From positions 1 to 49,202 of the forward strand of contig NZ_JAIQZN010000045.1 of NCBI RefSeq assembly GCF_023333585.1: a stretch of DNA of 49,202 nt. Direction: 5' to 3'. A program made the position numbers and the translations under genes. Each line of letters opens with the position of its first letter. Positions within the stretch are counted from its first letter, which is position 1. The stretch is from Argonema antarcticum A004/B2 (GTDB taxonomy: Bacteria > Cyanobacteriota > Cyanobacteriia > Cyanobacteriales > Aerosakkonemataceae). Of the stretch, positions 8,656 to 18,450 are shown one piece after another. The notes under the pieces were generated by a model. It made no database searches. It saw only the letters and a list, made by a program, of their open reading frames with translations, and had not been told where the DNA came from.

Positions 8656-10185
8656 TTAAAGTCTGCGCCACCGACGACCATCACGGTTAATCAGGTGTTC
8701 GGCTTGGGCTGGTTCCCAAGTTCCCGCTTCATACTGAGGAATCTTAGCTGGATCGGTGGGTGCTTCCCAGACTGTGAGCGCTGGTGTCACCACCCGCCAA
8801 GCTTCTTCCACTTCATCGGCACGAGTAAAGAGAGTTTGGTCGCCGATCATGCAGTCAAGCAACAAGCGATCGTATGCGTCGCCACTCGTCTGTCCAAAAG
8901 CCGCACCATATCGGAAGTCCATCTCCACGGTACGACTTCGCACTTCCAGTCCCGGCATTTTTACTTCAAAACGCAAAGCTATTCCCTCATTCGGTTGAAT
9001 CCGCATAATCAGCACGTTGGCATTAACTTGTTGCGCTGCTGATTGAAACAACAAATAAGGCACTTCGCGAAACTGGATGGCAATCTCGGATACTTTTTTC
9101 GGTAGCCGCTTGCCGGTTCTCAGGTAAAACGGCACTCCTTGCCAGCGCCAGTTATCAATCAAAAATTTCATCGCCACATACGTTGGTGTAGTGGAATTCG
9201 GATTCACCCCGGGCTCTTGTCGATATCCCGCCACAGGTTGACCCTTCATCCAACCACTAGCATACTGGGCTCGGATGGCTGAGTATTCCAGGTTACGCAC
9301 ATCTGCCAGGTGGGTAGCTTGAATTACTTTAACTTTTTCACCGCGAACGCTATCGGCATCTAGGGAGTTGGGCGGCTCCATTGCTGTGAGACAAAATAGT
9401 TGCATTAGGTGGTTCTGCACCATGTCGCGCAACGCGCCGGAGGTTTCGTAGTAGCCGGCGCGGTCTTCTACTCCGACTGTTTCTGCTACGGTGATCTGGA
9501 CGTGATCGACGAACTGGCGATTCCATAATGGTTCAAAAATCGCGTTGGCAAAGCGAAACACGAGTAAGTTTTGAACGGTTTCTTTGCCCAGATAGTGGTC
9601 GATGCGGTAAACCTGCTCTTCTTTACAGGTTTGACGCACTACTCGGTTGAGACTGCGGGCTGAACTCAAGTCGCGACCAAAGGGCTTTTCAATCACCAGT
9701 CGGGTTTTAATGGGATCTTCGAGCATCTGTGCTGTCCCTAACTGGCGAATTGCTTCTGGAAAGAAGTTAGGAGAAACGGCTAGGTAGAAAACCCGATTTC
9801 CCCGCGTGCCCCGTTGACCATCCAGTTCGCTGAGAAATTGTTTCAGTTTCTGATAGCTTTCCGGGTTGTCGATATCGCCGGGGCAATAGAACAAGCCTTG
9901 GGCAAAGTCTTGCCAAACTTCCTCAGAACCAATGCCATCCGAGAACTGCTCAATTCCTTCCCGCATTTGTTCGCGAAAGTAATCGTGGCTCCAATTCCTA
10001 CGGGCAACACCTACGATCGTGATTTCTGGGGGCAGTCGGCGATCGCGTTTGAGATGATAAATCGCTGGCACCAGTTTGCGTTGGGTGAGGTCGCCGGATG
10101 CCCCAAAGATGACGATGATCAGGGGTTCTGGTGTGCGTTCTTGTTGTAAGCCTACGCGGAGGGGATTTTCTAGGAGTGTTACCAT
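8656..10185 (-). CDS. zwf: glucose-6-phosphate 1-dehydrogenase
   Basis: First step of the oxidative pentose phosphate pathway: glucose-6-phosphate plus NADP+ to 6-phosphogluconolactone. The 509 residues are full length. The NADP-binding motif [11 protein letters not shown] lies at about 27-37 and the active-site signature RIDHYLGKE at about 194-202. Cys187 (VRQTCKEE) and Cys445 (LLLDCMIG) fall exactly where the redox cysteines of Anabaena G6PDH are reported. The start ATG (10183-10185) lies only 3 bp after the stop of the restored frame of the upstream coiled-coil gene, so the intruding gene is closely coupled to zwf. The preceding gene reads into its ribosome-binding region. Confidence 0.98.
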   Translation of the reverse strand: MVTLLENPLRVGLQQERTPEPLIIVIFGASGDLTQRKLVPAIYHLKRDRRLPPEITIVGVARRNWSHDYFREQMREGIEQFSDGIGSEEVWQDFAQGLFYCPGDIDNPESYQKLKQFLSELDGQRGTRGNRVFYLAVSPNFFPEAIRQLGTAQMLEDPIKTRLVIEKPFGRDLSSARSLNRVVRQTCKEEQVYRIDHYLGKETVQNLLVFRFANAIFEPLWNRQFVDHVQITVAETVGVEDRAGYYETSGALRDMVQNHLMQLFCLTAMEPPNSLDADSVRGEKVKVIQATHLADVRNLEYSAIRAQYASGWMKGQPVAGYRQEPGVNPNSTTPTYVAMKFLIDNWRWQGVPFYLRTGKRLPKKVSEIAIQFREVPYLLFQSAAQQVNANVLIMRIQPNEGIALRFEVKMPGLEVRSRTVEMDFRYGAAFGQTSGDAYDRLLLDCMIGDQTLFTRADEVEEAWRVVTPALTVWEAPTDPAKIPQYEAGTWEPAQAEHLINRDGRRWRRL

Positions 10186-10188
10186 CTT

Positions 10189-11126
10189 CTATTTTTTTCC
10201 TTCTATAGCTTCGAGTCTTGCTAGTACCGCTTCATATTTTGCTGTCATTTCGGAAAGTTGCTGAGTCAGAGAGTTGACTTGGGTGGTTAGGGCGTTAATT
10301 TGGCTTTCATAAATTCAGCTTTGATCTCCGCCCTAATTTGACCCCTGAGTTCCTCTGTTATTTCAAATCGGAGTTCTTCTCTTATTTGAGCCCTAAGTTC
10401 CTCTCTTATTTGAGCCGCGATCTCTTCTCTGAGTTCAGATCTTACTTCTTCCCTAATTTTTTCCCTTTCGTAAGCCAGACGGACTTCCCAATCGATGTCT
10501 CGTTGCCTGAGTTCGGCTTTAAGCTGCCTGTTTTCCTCACGCAACTGCTCTATTTCGGCAGCAACCGCAGCAGTACGGCGTTCCCTGTCCAGATCTCTTT
10601 GTCTGATTTGCTCCTTGAGGCGCTGATTTTCCAGGCGCAACTGCCCCAATTCTTCTGAAGTATCCCCAGCAGTTCGCCTTGTTGTTCGGGAAGACACTCG
10701 CTCGTCAACCAAGCGCTGAACAGCTGCACCAGTGGGGATGCCGTTGGGTGCTGAGGCTACTGCTTCTTGCCAGAGTTCCAGTTGTAGTTCTGGTGAGAGT
10801 CCTGTTAATGGACGGACTTGACGTTCACTTTTAGGAATTTGTGTACCATTGGTACACAAATTTTGGAGAACGTGAGCGGCATCAATAAATTGATAGGCTC
10901 TTCGTCTCGCTATGCCCCACTTCTCCTTGCAATAATCCTCAAAGGTTTTGTGGGTTTCCCGATATAGTTTCTTTTCCCGAATCTCATCAAGAGCTTTACC
11001 AACCTCATAAAACGTCTGAAGTCCTTGTTCGACGATCGCTTCTAGTTCTTCAAGCCGACGCTGTTCGGTGGGGTCGAGTTGGGCGTTGGCACAGTCGCTT
11101 TGTAAGATATCGTTTGCAGTTGGCAT
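10189..11126 (-). CDS. coiled-coil protein with ParB/HTH-like N-terminus, frameshifted near its 3' end
   Basis: Unrecognised function. From the ATG at 11126 (preceded by GGGGGA, better than the upstream TTG) the protein has an N-terminal region (about 25-90) containing KTFEDYCKEKWGIARRRAYQ, which resembles helix-turn-helix segments of cyanobacterial and phage ParB/DNA-binding proteins. A long charged coiled coil follows, with degenerate repeats of EELRxQIREE type (about 170-270). The open frame ends at 10287 with AEFMKAKLTP, but the adjacent frame continues as a good coiled coil, IYESQINALTTQVNSL, ending LEAIEGKK at 10189. One missing base near 10310-10316 explains this. It lies between tal and zwf, where cyanobacteria normally have no gene, so it looks like an insertion into the operon. 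Confidence 0.65.
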
Positions 11127-11319
11127 AACGGTAAATTCCCCCGATCGCAATTATTCTCATTTAGGCGGTCGCTGGCTGTTCTCACGATCGCTTTGATTAA
11201 AGCAATTCCCTCTACTGGGAGCCAAAGTTGGGGGAATGGAAGAGTAAAAAGTAAAGGAATCAAATTTAATTCTTGCCCTTTCCCTCTTCACCCTTCTCCC
11301 TTCCCCCTTGGGCTTCAAC

Positions 11320-12465
11320 CTAAACAGGCGCTAGGTGTTTGACCTTAGTTTCCAGCGAGTCCATCAGGGATTGGAACGGCTTTACGAACTTATCAATCCC
11401 TTCCACCAGCAGTTCATCCATGACTTGATTGATATCGATGTCAATGTCTGGATCTTTGAGACTTTCGATCAGGTGGTAGGCTTCTTCCACCCCAGTCTCA
11501 ATGCGACTGGCAACATCGCAGTGGTCGGCGCAGGCTTCAATGGTGTTGGGTGGCAGGGTATTTACGGTGTCCGGGCCAACTAGCTCATCGACGTACATGA
11601 CATCGCTGTAGTGAGGGTCTTTGGTGCTAGTGGAAGCCCAAAGGAGCCGCTGAACTTTGGCACCTTTCTCTGCTAATGCTTTCCAGCGATCGGTCTGAAT
11701 AATTTCTTTGTACTTCTGGTAAGCGATTTTGGCGTTGGCGATCGCTACTTTGCCTTTAACTGCTTTGAGTGCTGCTTCCTTTTCGATCCGGTCAACACCT
11801 GAAGAGAGCTTGTCGTCAATGCGCTTATCAATATTAATGTCGATCCGACTGAGGAAGAAACTCGCTACTGAGGCAATGTTGCTGATGTCCTTACCTTCCG
11901 ATGCCCGTTTTTCCAAGCCCCGAATGTAAGCCCATGCCGTATTTACATAGCTTTCCACGGAGAACAGCAGAGTGACGTTGACATTGATCCCGTCCGCGAT
12001 TACTTCCTCAACCGCAGGCAAACCCGCCGCAGTACCGGGAATCTTGATCATCACATTTTCGCGACCAAGTTCTTGGTAATAGCGGCGGGCTTCTGCGATC
12101 GTAGCTTCCGTATCGTCAGCGATCGTGGGCGGCACTTCAATGCTGATGTAACCATCCAGTGCATTCGACTCTTCATAGACAGGGCGGAAGATATCGCAAG
12201 CATGGCGGATATCGTCAAAAACCAGAGATTCGTAAATTTTGTAAGTTGGTAGTCCGGCGCTGATGCCTTTTTCGATATCGGCGTCGTAGATTTTGTTTCC
12301 GGCGATCGCTTTCTCAAAAATGGCTGGATTGGAAGTGATCCCACGAATTCCGCGATCGTCAATCATTCGTTTGAGTTCGCCGGACTCGATCAAATCGCGA
12401 GTCAAATTATCCATCCAGATACTTTGGCCGTATTCTTTGATTTCCAATATATGATTGGTTGTCAT
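11320..12465 (-). CDS. tal: transaldolase
   Basis: Transfers a dihydroxyacetone unit between sedoheptulose-7-phosphate and glyceraldehyde-3-phosphate in the non-oxidative pentose phosphate branch. The 381 residues match the longer cyanobacterial/actinobacterial form. Motifs include GITSNPAIFEKAI near the N-terminus (about 43-55) and the Schiff-base lysine in VMIKIPGT (about K141). It lies between fbp and zwf on the same strand; the 145-bp spacer to fbp contains heptamer repeats. Start ATG at 12465 opens MTTNHILEIKEYGQSIWMDN as in homologues. Confidence 0.97.
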   Translation of the reverse strand: MTTNHILEIKEYGQSIWMDNLTRDLIESGELKRMIDDRGIRGITSNPAIFEKAIAGNKIYDADIEKGISAGLPTYKIYESLVFDDIRHACDIFRPVYEESNALDGYISIEVPPTIADDTEATIAEARRYYQELGRENVMIKIPGTAAGLPAVEEVIADGINVNVTLLFSVESYVNTAWAYIRGLEKRASEGKDISNIASVASFFLSRIDINIDKRIDDKLSSGVDRIEKEAALKAVKGKVAIANAKIAYQKYKEIIQTDRWKALAEKGAKVQRLLWASTSTKDPHYSDVMYVDELVGPDTVNTLPPNTIEACADHCDVASRIETGVEEAYHLIESLKDPDIDIDINQVMDELLVEGIDKFVKPFQSLMDSLETKVKHLAPV

Positions 12466-12495
12466 TGTGTTCCTTTTTTTACTCGTAACTACTTG

Positions 12496-12611
12496 TGGTC
12501 AGAAGAGGTTAGGGGCTAGGGGCTAGGGGCTAGGGGCTAGGGGAAGAGGGGAAGAGGGAGAATTTTCTTTCTTTTGACTTTTGACTTTTGACTTTTGACT
12601 TTTGACTTTTC
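12496..12611. repeat. TAGGGGC and TTTTGAC heptamer arrays between fbp and tal
   Basis: Four to five perfect TAGGGGC units (about 12509-12541), a purine-rich bridge, then about five TTTTGAC units (about 12572-12610) ending a few bases before the fbp stop codon. Both are short tandem heptamers of the kind seen throughout the window. They lie inside the probable fbp-tal mRNA. Confidence 0.8.
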
Positions 12612-13660
12612 TAGCCTCTAGCCCCTTCTTTAATGCGTTCCGTGATGAAAGATTCCAGCAGGGCTACATCGTCTTTACTGCCAATAAACAGGGGTGTGCG
12701 GGCATGGATTTTATCCGGCACGGCATCCAAAATTTCCTGAGTTCCCGTACTGGCACGACCACCCGCTTGCTCTACTAAAAAGGCTAAAGGAGCCGCTTCA
12801 TAGAGGAGGCGTAACTTCCCTTGAGGTTGTTTGAGCGTACCGGGATATAAAAACACCCCTCCCTGAAACAGAATGCGGTGGAAATCACCTACCAGCGCCC
12901 CGCCATAGCGGGCAGTATAACCTTCATGGCGATGAACGTAGCGGATGTAATCGCGAATCGATTCCTCCCACTGCCAAAAGTTACCTTCATTGACGCTATA
13001 AATTGGGCCATGTTGTGGAATTTGGATGTTTTCGGAAGAGAGGATAAATTCACCCAAGCTGGGATCGAGGGTGAAGGAGTGAACACCCTTGCCGATCGAA
13101 TAAACCAGCATAGTGCTTGGGCCATAAAGTATATAGCCTGCTGCTATTTGCTTGCGACCGTTTTGCAGCAAGTCTTGTGCAGACCCATCCTCATCAACCC
13201 CTTCTTGCTGGCGAATCGAGAAGATGGAGCCTACATTCAGATTGCTATCAATGTTAGACGATCCGTCGATCGGATCGTAGAGCAGAGTATAACGTCCGAT
13301 CGGGCAGTTTTCTGGAATGTAGTAGGGTTTTTCCATTTCCTCGGACGCCAAGCGACAAACAAGGCCGCTCTGCTTGAATACCGAGATAAAAACATCATTG
13401 GCGTACATATCCATCTTTTTGACGGACTCTCCCTGCACGTTGACTTCCCCTGTGAATCCCAGCACGTTTGCCATTATCCCTGCTCTGCTGAGATGTCGAG
13501 AAATCAGTTTCCCTGCGAGTGCAATGCGATTCATCAGGGAGCTGAGGTCTTGTGCGTCTACCGAAAAGCTATGGAGTTGCTGCAAGACGTGACGGGATAA
13601 AGTTGTACAATCCCGATCTAGGCCGCGTTCCTGAGCTAAAGGCCGATTCTCATCTGCCAT
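12611..13660 (-). CDS. fbp: fructose-1,6-bisphosphatase, class I
   Basis: Hydrolyses fructose-1,6-bisphosphate to fructose-6-phosphate, feeding hexose phosphate into the pentose phosphate pathway. The 349 residues carry the class I metal and substrate sites: [19 protein letters not shown] (about 128-146), SEEMEKP before it, and the late EQAGGRAS block. It is distinct from the dual-function class II enzyme used in the Calvin cycle of many cyanobacteria. The start ATG at 13660 has an AAGGA about nine bases upstream. It is the first gene of the fbp-tal-zwf-opcA block, so the promoter should lie in 13661-13800. Confidence 0.97.
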   Translation of the reverse strand: MADENRPLAQERGLDRDCTTLSRHVLQQLHSFSVDAQDLSSLMNRIALAGKLISRHLSRAGIMANVLGFTGEVNVQGESVKKMDMYANDVFISVFKQSGLVCRLASEEMEKPYYIPENCPIGRYTLLYDPIDGSSNIDSNLNVGSIFSIRQQEGVDEDGSAQDLLQNGRKQIAAGYILYGPSTMLVYSIGKGVHSFTLDPSLGEFILSSENIQIPQHGPIYSVNEGNFWQWEESIRDYIRYVHRHEGYTARYGGALVGDFHRILFQGGVFLYPGTLKQPQGKLRLLYEAAPLAFLVEQAGGRASTGTQEILDAVPDKIHARTPLFIGSKDDVALLESFITERIKEGARG

Positions 13661-14067
13661 TGTGTTTGTCCTTCTCGAATGGCGCTTTTGTTTTGGAGGG
13701 AAGTTTTCTGGGCACTGACCCTACAGTTTCAACACCTAGCAGCCCTCCATTTCTATCTTAAGAAGGCTTTTTCTTCAGAGCCCTCTAACTTTAGATGAAC
13801 TACAGAAATGGTTTTGGGTTGGGGGGAAGGGTCAGAGGGGCTAGGGGCTAGGGGCTAGGGAAGAGGGGAAGAGGGGAAGAGGGAAGGAGTGGGGGAGCAA
13901 GAGTTTGTTTCATCTAGAACGGGTTGCGTTGGTGTAGACTGCATAAGGCATTCGCCGCCCGTGAACCGCTCTAAAGTCCCACAAATATCATCCAAGTCTA
14001 TAAAAACAAGTTGCTGGGCTTTTCGCAGTCTTGTTTTATACAAATTTGCGATCGGGAAGCAAAAACA
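13661..14067. other. fbp upstream region with heptamer repeats
   Basis: Should contain the promoter of the fbp operon; an AT-rich segment with TTAAGAT lies about 100 bp before the fbp start, but I cannot assign a promoter firmly. A TAGGGGC run is at about 13837-13860 and purine-rich repeats follow to 13890. No gene is supported. Confidence 0.4.
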
Positions 14068-14100
14068 AAGGGTCTGCCTTAAATTTAAGGCAGACCCTTT
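14068..14100 (-). terminator. intrinsic terminator after the small gene downstream of nrdJ
   Basis: A perfect palindrome with arms AAAGGGTCTGCCTTAAA and its complement, centred at 14084. Read on the minus strand it is followed by a TTTGTTTTTG tract, and on the plus strand by TTTTTT. It lies 18 bp past the stop of the minus-strand small gene, so it should end the nrdJ-side transcript. Confidence 0.85.
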
Positions 14101-14118
14101 TTTCAACCTAAATCACAT

Positions 14119-14337
14119 TCAATCGATCGAAATAGACTGCGGGCCAGTGCTTTTGCCATTGTTGTCTTGACTAGCAGGGGAAGTGGAGGTAGTAACGCCT
14201 GTCTGTTCGTCGAGCCAGCTTTTGATGGGATCTTCAGTCAGGTTGAGTCGAAATATACCAGAGAAAAACCCGCCCAGAAAGGAGACTGGGTGCTGGGTCA
14301 GTTCGTTGAAGATGGGGGTCAGTTCATCGAGGAACAT
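14119..14337 (-). CDS. small conserved hypothetical protein (72 aa)
   Basis: Function unknown. I choose the ATG at 14337 (MFLDELTPIFNELTQ) because AAGGAG lies about eight bases upstream; the longer frame has no ribosome-binding site. The protein has an amphipathic N-terminal half with HPVSFLGGFFSGIFRLNL, followed by a polar, serine-rich C-terminus (TSTSPASQDNNGKS) that is probably disordered. It lies 78 bp downstream of nrdJ on the same strand and upstream of a strong terminator, so it may be co-transcribed with nrdJ. Confidence 0.7.
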   Translation of the reverse strand: MFLDELTPIFNELTQHPVSFLGGFFSGIFRLNLTEDPIKSWLDEQTGVTTSTSPASQDNNGKSTGPQSISID

Positions 14338-14415
14338 TGGGAGTCTCCTTACAGTGCTACTTTGAGCGATCGATTCCACTGGGATTCTAGCGTGCGATCG
14401 CATCTGAATACGTGC

Positions 14416-17400
14416 CTATACAGGTTTTTGTTCCGGCATCATACATTTATCCGAATCGCAACCGGCTGGCCCTGCTTCTGTTAAATAGCCAGAATCGTAA
14501 CGCATCAAGGCGGCAAGGAAATCATCGGTCTTGCGGCGGATTTCCACTTCTTTTAAGAGTCGATCGTACTCCTGTTTTGCGATCGGCTCAAATGGCAAGC
14601 GAGGGAAGTTTTGAAGCGAGTCGAATCGAGCTAGAAGTGCAGCAGAAATGTAGCCTTCATCATCTCGGATCGCTTCATAAATCCGAGTACCTAAAGCTTC
14701 TACTTCGTTTTCCCGCAATTCAATCGTGGCGCTTGTGTTGTGCCGCACATAGAATTTTTGAACCTGCATATAAAAGTCGGTTTGTGCCAAGGCTGAAAAT
14801 TTGCCGATCTCAATTTCATCAGATCCCGGCAAGTCAGCCCAATCTACAGAAACGGGTATTTCGACAAGCCATTCCGAACATCGGGGATCGAAGGGGTCAT
14901 TTAGCAAATTCCCATTTTCATCTTTGTCTGATTGAGATGGAATGACGTTATAACCGTAGTCAATGCAGGCTAAAGCTACCGGATCGTTTTTGCGGAATGT
15001 AATACGACGGATAAAACGTTGGGCTTTTGGTGGGTGCCATCCGGGAGACGCACCTGTGAGTAATGATTTTGTCCCCGATGGTTGAACTGTGGTGCAGCGA
15101 TTGGGGCGTTTTAAGTTGTGGCGATCGCAATAATCCCATACTACCCGATGCACAGTTTCTCGCCAGCGGTTTAGATACTCCTCCTCACGCCGTTTAAATA
15201 GCACTCCTTGAGCAGTTTCCGGGCGTCCTTCTGCCCACCAGCGCAACCAATCAACACCAAAAGCATTGACAAAGAAGTCGAATAAACCTGTGAAGGATAC
15301 GCCTACAATTGGGTCTAATTCGCGGCTATATTGATAGCGTGGTTCACCAAATTTGTGATTGAGTAAAACCGCTACAGATAAAGCCCCTGCGGTGAAAGCC
15401 TCCTCTTGTTCTTGGTAATTTTTAGGATCTATTTGGTTGAGATGTATCTCTGAAAGATTGCAATTGCCGGTTAATGTATTGCCAAAAACTCCCTTATTGT
15501 ACTCTGATTCATTGAAGCAGTAAGTATTATGTAACCCCGGTAACTCCTCAACACTTTTGACGACTTGCCATTTACCTTCGTACTTAGCATCAGTTCCTTT
15601 GCTGACATCCAAACGTTGACAAGGAATCTCCTCGCATTCAGTAATTTGTAAGTAGTACAAATCCTGACTTCTGATACCATATTTAGTTATCGATCCCTGA
15701 TGAGCTAAAAGATTCAGTGATGAGCGGATACCGCATTTTGTCAATAGCAACTGTACTCTGTAGGCTCGTTGGTAATCAGAGATATAAATCCCGATCCCGT
15801 TGCTTGATGTATTTGAGCCATCTGTATCAGCTAAACCTGCAATAAAATGCAGAATTGCTTGACGATTCCAACTAGCAATGACATTTAGCGCTTCTGGATT
15901 AGTCTTTAAGGCTTTGAGAAATAGTCCAGAAAACCCTAATTCAGTTACATCTGTAAAAGCAGGCGAATAGTCATAGTTTCGTTCATGTGACTTATTTCCT
16001 GATAAGGATAAAGCTGTCTTTTTGCCGTAAAGCCTGACTTTAGCATTATCCTTTTGGTCAGTAGTCTCATCTCCTACAGCTACTCCCAAGGTGTAAGCGT
16101 AACCAGGATCGATACTTAAACCATCCTGATACTGAATCTTAAAAGGTTCTGTGTGAATTGCATATCGGCTGGTATCCATCAAATCTTTTGTTTGAACTTC
16201 TTTGTACACTTTAGCAAAGCGATCTTTCACAAAAAATCGATGATACTCTGTTGCATCTAGGTAAGAACCATCACTAAACTGAACTCGATATAGTTTCCGG
16301 TTACTACCTGTTTTGAATGGTGTTACTTGGCTCCATTTTTGACCATTCCATATTTCAATTTCAGAGCCGACAACATCCTTTATTTCGTGCATTCCATCTT
16401 TAGTGATGAGTAGAGTTTCGCCACTCACACAGTGAAAGTTAGAACCGATGATTTCCAGTTTTGTTACCCTAGAAGCTTTTTATCCTCTAGCTCTACAGAT
16501 TCCTATTTCTCTGTAGCTCGGCGTACATTTTCACCTGCAAATATGATTAATATTTTTTACAGATGCCTCGCACTCTTGCCAGGATTATATTCTTCAAAAT
16601 AGAAGGTTCACCTGGTACGCTCTACGGTGCCAAAAGCTTTTTAATTCTTCTGATTACCACGGGATTAGCATTTCAGCATCCCCCGTATTTGCGGGGTTTT
16701 TAACGTGAGGCAAAATTACTTACCACACGGATTAAGTCCGACACGAGCTAAACGATGCTCTAGCTCATCGGGAGCAATATTAGGATAGTTTTCGTGCAAC
16801 CATTGTTGAGCTTTACCTTCGCTGTAAGCTTTCAAAAAATTAGTTTTTAGCTCAGGGGTGTGTAGCAGATCGCAGTTAGATCTAGCAACTGATTCACCAG
16901 CCCATTGTATGGCACCCTCGCCAGAATAATATTGTTTGCGAACGGCTTCTATGCACTCTTCAAGAGTTGGTTTGTGGTGAAATACACGAGTATGGTTTGC
17001 CATTCTCAGGGAATCTCGTTCTGGATCGATGCGCCAGTTGCCATTGGCATCCTGCTGCCATAGATTAGATTTAGCATTAGCGAATAGTTCATCATCGCTA
17101 AAGCCTTGCCTCATGCCAGCTGACCTTCTAATATTTCCGGCCACTATCGTGACAGCAGCTTCATCAATTAATAGACAGCATTCGACTGAATTTAATTGTC
17201 TTCCTACAGCTTTATTCAGAATAGATGCAGCACGATCGTAAAGTTCTGCCAATTTAACAGGATTGGCAACTCCGCCAAAGCCTTTAAGAGGTTCTCCGGC
17301 TGCACGAACATCGCTTAAATCTATTGATACTTGAACTTCTCCTGAGAATTGTTCGTCGGTAGATAATTCTAGGAGAGTTTGATAAGATTTGACCCAGCCT

Positions 17401-17945
17401 TGACGACTGTCACCAACGTAGATGGTGACACGGTTTTCCTCTATTTTGACTTCTGTCTCTTCTCGACGCCGATCGGCTGGAGTAAAACCAATTTTATCTT
17501 GGACGCTGACATGGAGGCGATTGCGAATGGGGGGAAGTTGATTTATATACTTGGGTTCGAGGACTGCGCCTGTTCCACAGCCCATCATGGCTAAATCCAT
17601 GAGCAAGCCAAAGGCTCTCCAGTCGTAGATGTTGGTGCTGCTGCAATTGTATGCACCGGAAAAGTTTTCTGGTTTCTCTACCCACTCGCTACCGCCTACC
17701 CACAGCCAGCGCCCGGAGGAGAGGGCTTTTAGCTGCTTCTGCATTCGGTGGATGAGGGCGGCTTCTGCGGGGGTGAGTTGGCCCAGTTTGGTCAAGCCTT
17801 TGACGGTGCGATCGCATACTTCTTCCCAAGTTTCTCGCCCTGTGTCGGTACGGCGGCTGTATGTTCTGAAAAACACGGGATTGGCTGCTGGGGCTGTTTC
17901 TGGAAACTGAGTACTCTGGTTGATTGACTCAAGTTCTCGAACCAT
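14416..17945 (-). CDS. nrdJ: adenosylcobalamin-dependent (class II) ribonucleotide reductase, interrupted by an intron and an intein
   Basis: Reduces ribonucleotides for DNA synthesis using B12. Exon 1 runs 17945-16722 (408 codons; start chosen at MVRELESINQ, where conserved sequence begins) and ends with GLNPCG, holding the active-site thiyl-radical cysteine. The frame then stops in a 266-nt intron (16456-16721). It resumes with EIIGSNFH (16455-16432), is interrupted by an intein (15463-16431), and continues with CNLSEIHLNQ to the stop at 14416. Joined exteins give the expected NPCGEIIGSNFHCNLSEIHLNQ core and about 764 residues. C-terminal redox cysteines are in AGCDSDKCMMP, and the PSGTKSLL phosphate-site motif is in the last part. 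Function depends on RNA and protein splicing. Supply of cofactor is consistent with cbiA nearby. Confidence 0.93.
15463..16431 (-). mobile_element. NrdJ intein with LAGLIDADG homing endonuclease (323 aa)
   Basis: The intein begins at Cys1 (CVSGETLLITKDG) and ends ..GVFGNTLTGN, followed by +1 Cys of the extein (CNLSE). Splicing block B is in the FSDGSYLDATEYHRF region. Two endonuclease motifs are visible: AYTLGVAVGDE (about residue 112) and HFIAGLADTDGS (about 195), with acidic residues kept in both, so the homing enzyme may be active. The last residue is Asn and the penultimate is Gly rather than the usual His, a variant also seen in other RIR1 inteins. Position within GSNFH/CNLSE is a known hot spot for inteins in ribonucleotide reductases. 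Confidence 0.92.
16456..16721 (-). ncRNA. group I-like self-splicing intron in nrdJ (266 nt, no ORF)
   Basis: Needed to join GGT (Gly, ends 16722) to GAA (Glu, starts 16455) and restore NPCGEIIGS. Group I hallmarks: the 5' exon CGUGUGGU pairs with intron GCCUCACG (16711-16704) in seven of eight positions, with a U-G wobble exactly at the splice site (P1); intron AUUUU (16716-16712) pairs with 3' exon GAAAU (P10); the intron ends in G. Further pairings fit P2 (CCCCG/CGGGG), P3 (GCGUAC 16620-16615 with GUACGC 16526-16521), P4 (CCAGG/CCUGG), P5 (CUUC/GAAG) and a P8-like stem (CUACAGA/UCUGUAG). I could not place P7 with confidence by eye. A short group II remnant is the alternative but lacks domain V. 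Confidence 0.78.
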
Positions 17946-18388
17946 ATAGGTGAATTTGGGTTGAAAGTTGGATAGATTAATTACTATAAGCGATCGCACA
18001 TCTAGGGTCAAAGGTTGAAATTTTCTGAATTATGCACTATGTATAGAGAAAAGTTTTGAGTTTTGGGTTTTAAGTTTTGAGTTAAAAAATTGATCTCTAG
18101 TCACCTGTTGGACTGATGACTAATTGCCGAGGCTGTCAATTCTCTGGTGCGTCAGAAGGATGTTCGGCGTTTGGGAGTGACTCTAGAAGTAGCAGGGCGT
18201 CCAGCTACGTCGGGATTCTGCACTGCGATCGCCTGCTGAATAATTCGGTCTGCGGCTGGTAAGACAGGTATATTTTACACGGCCTGAGACACCAACTGGG
18301 CTAGCACCACTTTGATAATCAAGGCTAGTCACAATATGCTCTGCTTGAATACCTGAGTCCCTAATCTAAAATTGGATGGATTTTTTTT
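17946..18388. other. nrdJ upstream region with possible degraded coding sequence
   Basis: Must hold the nrdJ promoter. On the minus strand, roughly 18320-18160 reads LALIIKVVLAQLVSQAV, a stop, then IPVLPAADRIIQQAIAVQNP in the same frame before ending. This has protein-like composition but I do not recognise a family, and the frame is broken. A plus-strand frame over part of the same stretch is also open, so this may be chance. A TTTTGAG-type repeat lies at about 18053-18082. Confidence 0.3.
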
Positions 18389-18438
18389 ACAACAGATGAA
18401 CACAGATAAGAGCAGATTTATCTGTGTTCATCTGTTGT
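18389..18438. repeat. perfect 21-bp inverted repeat downstream of cysE
   Basis: Arms ACAACAGATGAACACAGATA(A) at 18389-18409 and its exact complement at 18418-18438, with an 8-nt loop. It begins 13 bp past the cysE stop on the minus strand. There is no U-rich tail in the cysE direction (A8 instead), so it is more likely a dispersed palindromic element than a classical terminator. Half of the same motif recurs at about 34492-34511. Confidence 0.8.
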
Positions 18439-18450
18439 ATGATTTCTGAT

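Noticed and set aside
12878-13600. 240-codon plus-strand frame
   Set aside because: It is an antisense shadow of fbp, whose protein has all catalytic motifs.
14416-16428. A stand-alone gene starting at 16428
   Set aside because: The apparent start is a GTG inside the intein (residue 2); the true coding sequence continues from upstream exons.
16456-16721. Group II intron as an explanation for the nrdJ gap
   Set aside because: 266 nt is too short, no domain V is visible, and the P1/P10 pairing fits group I.
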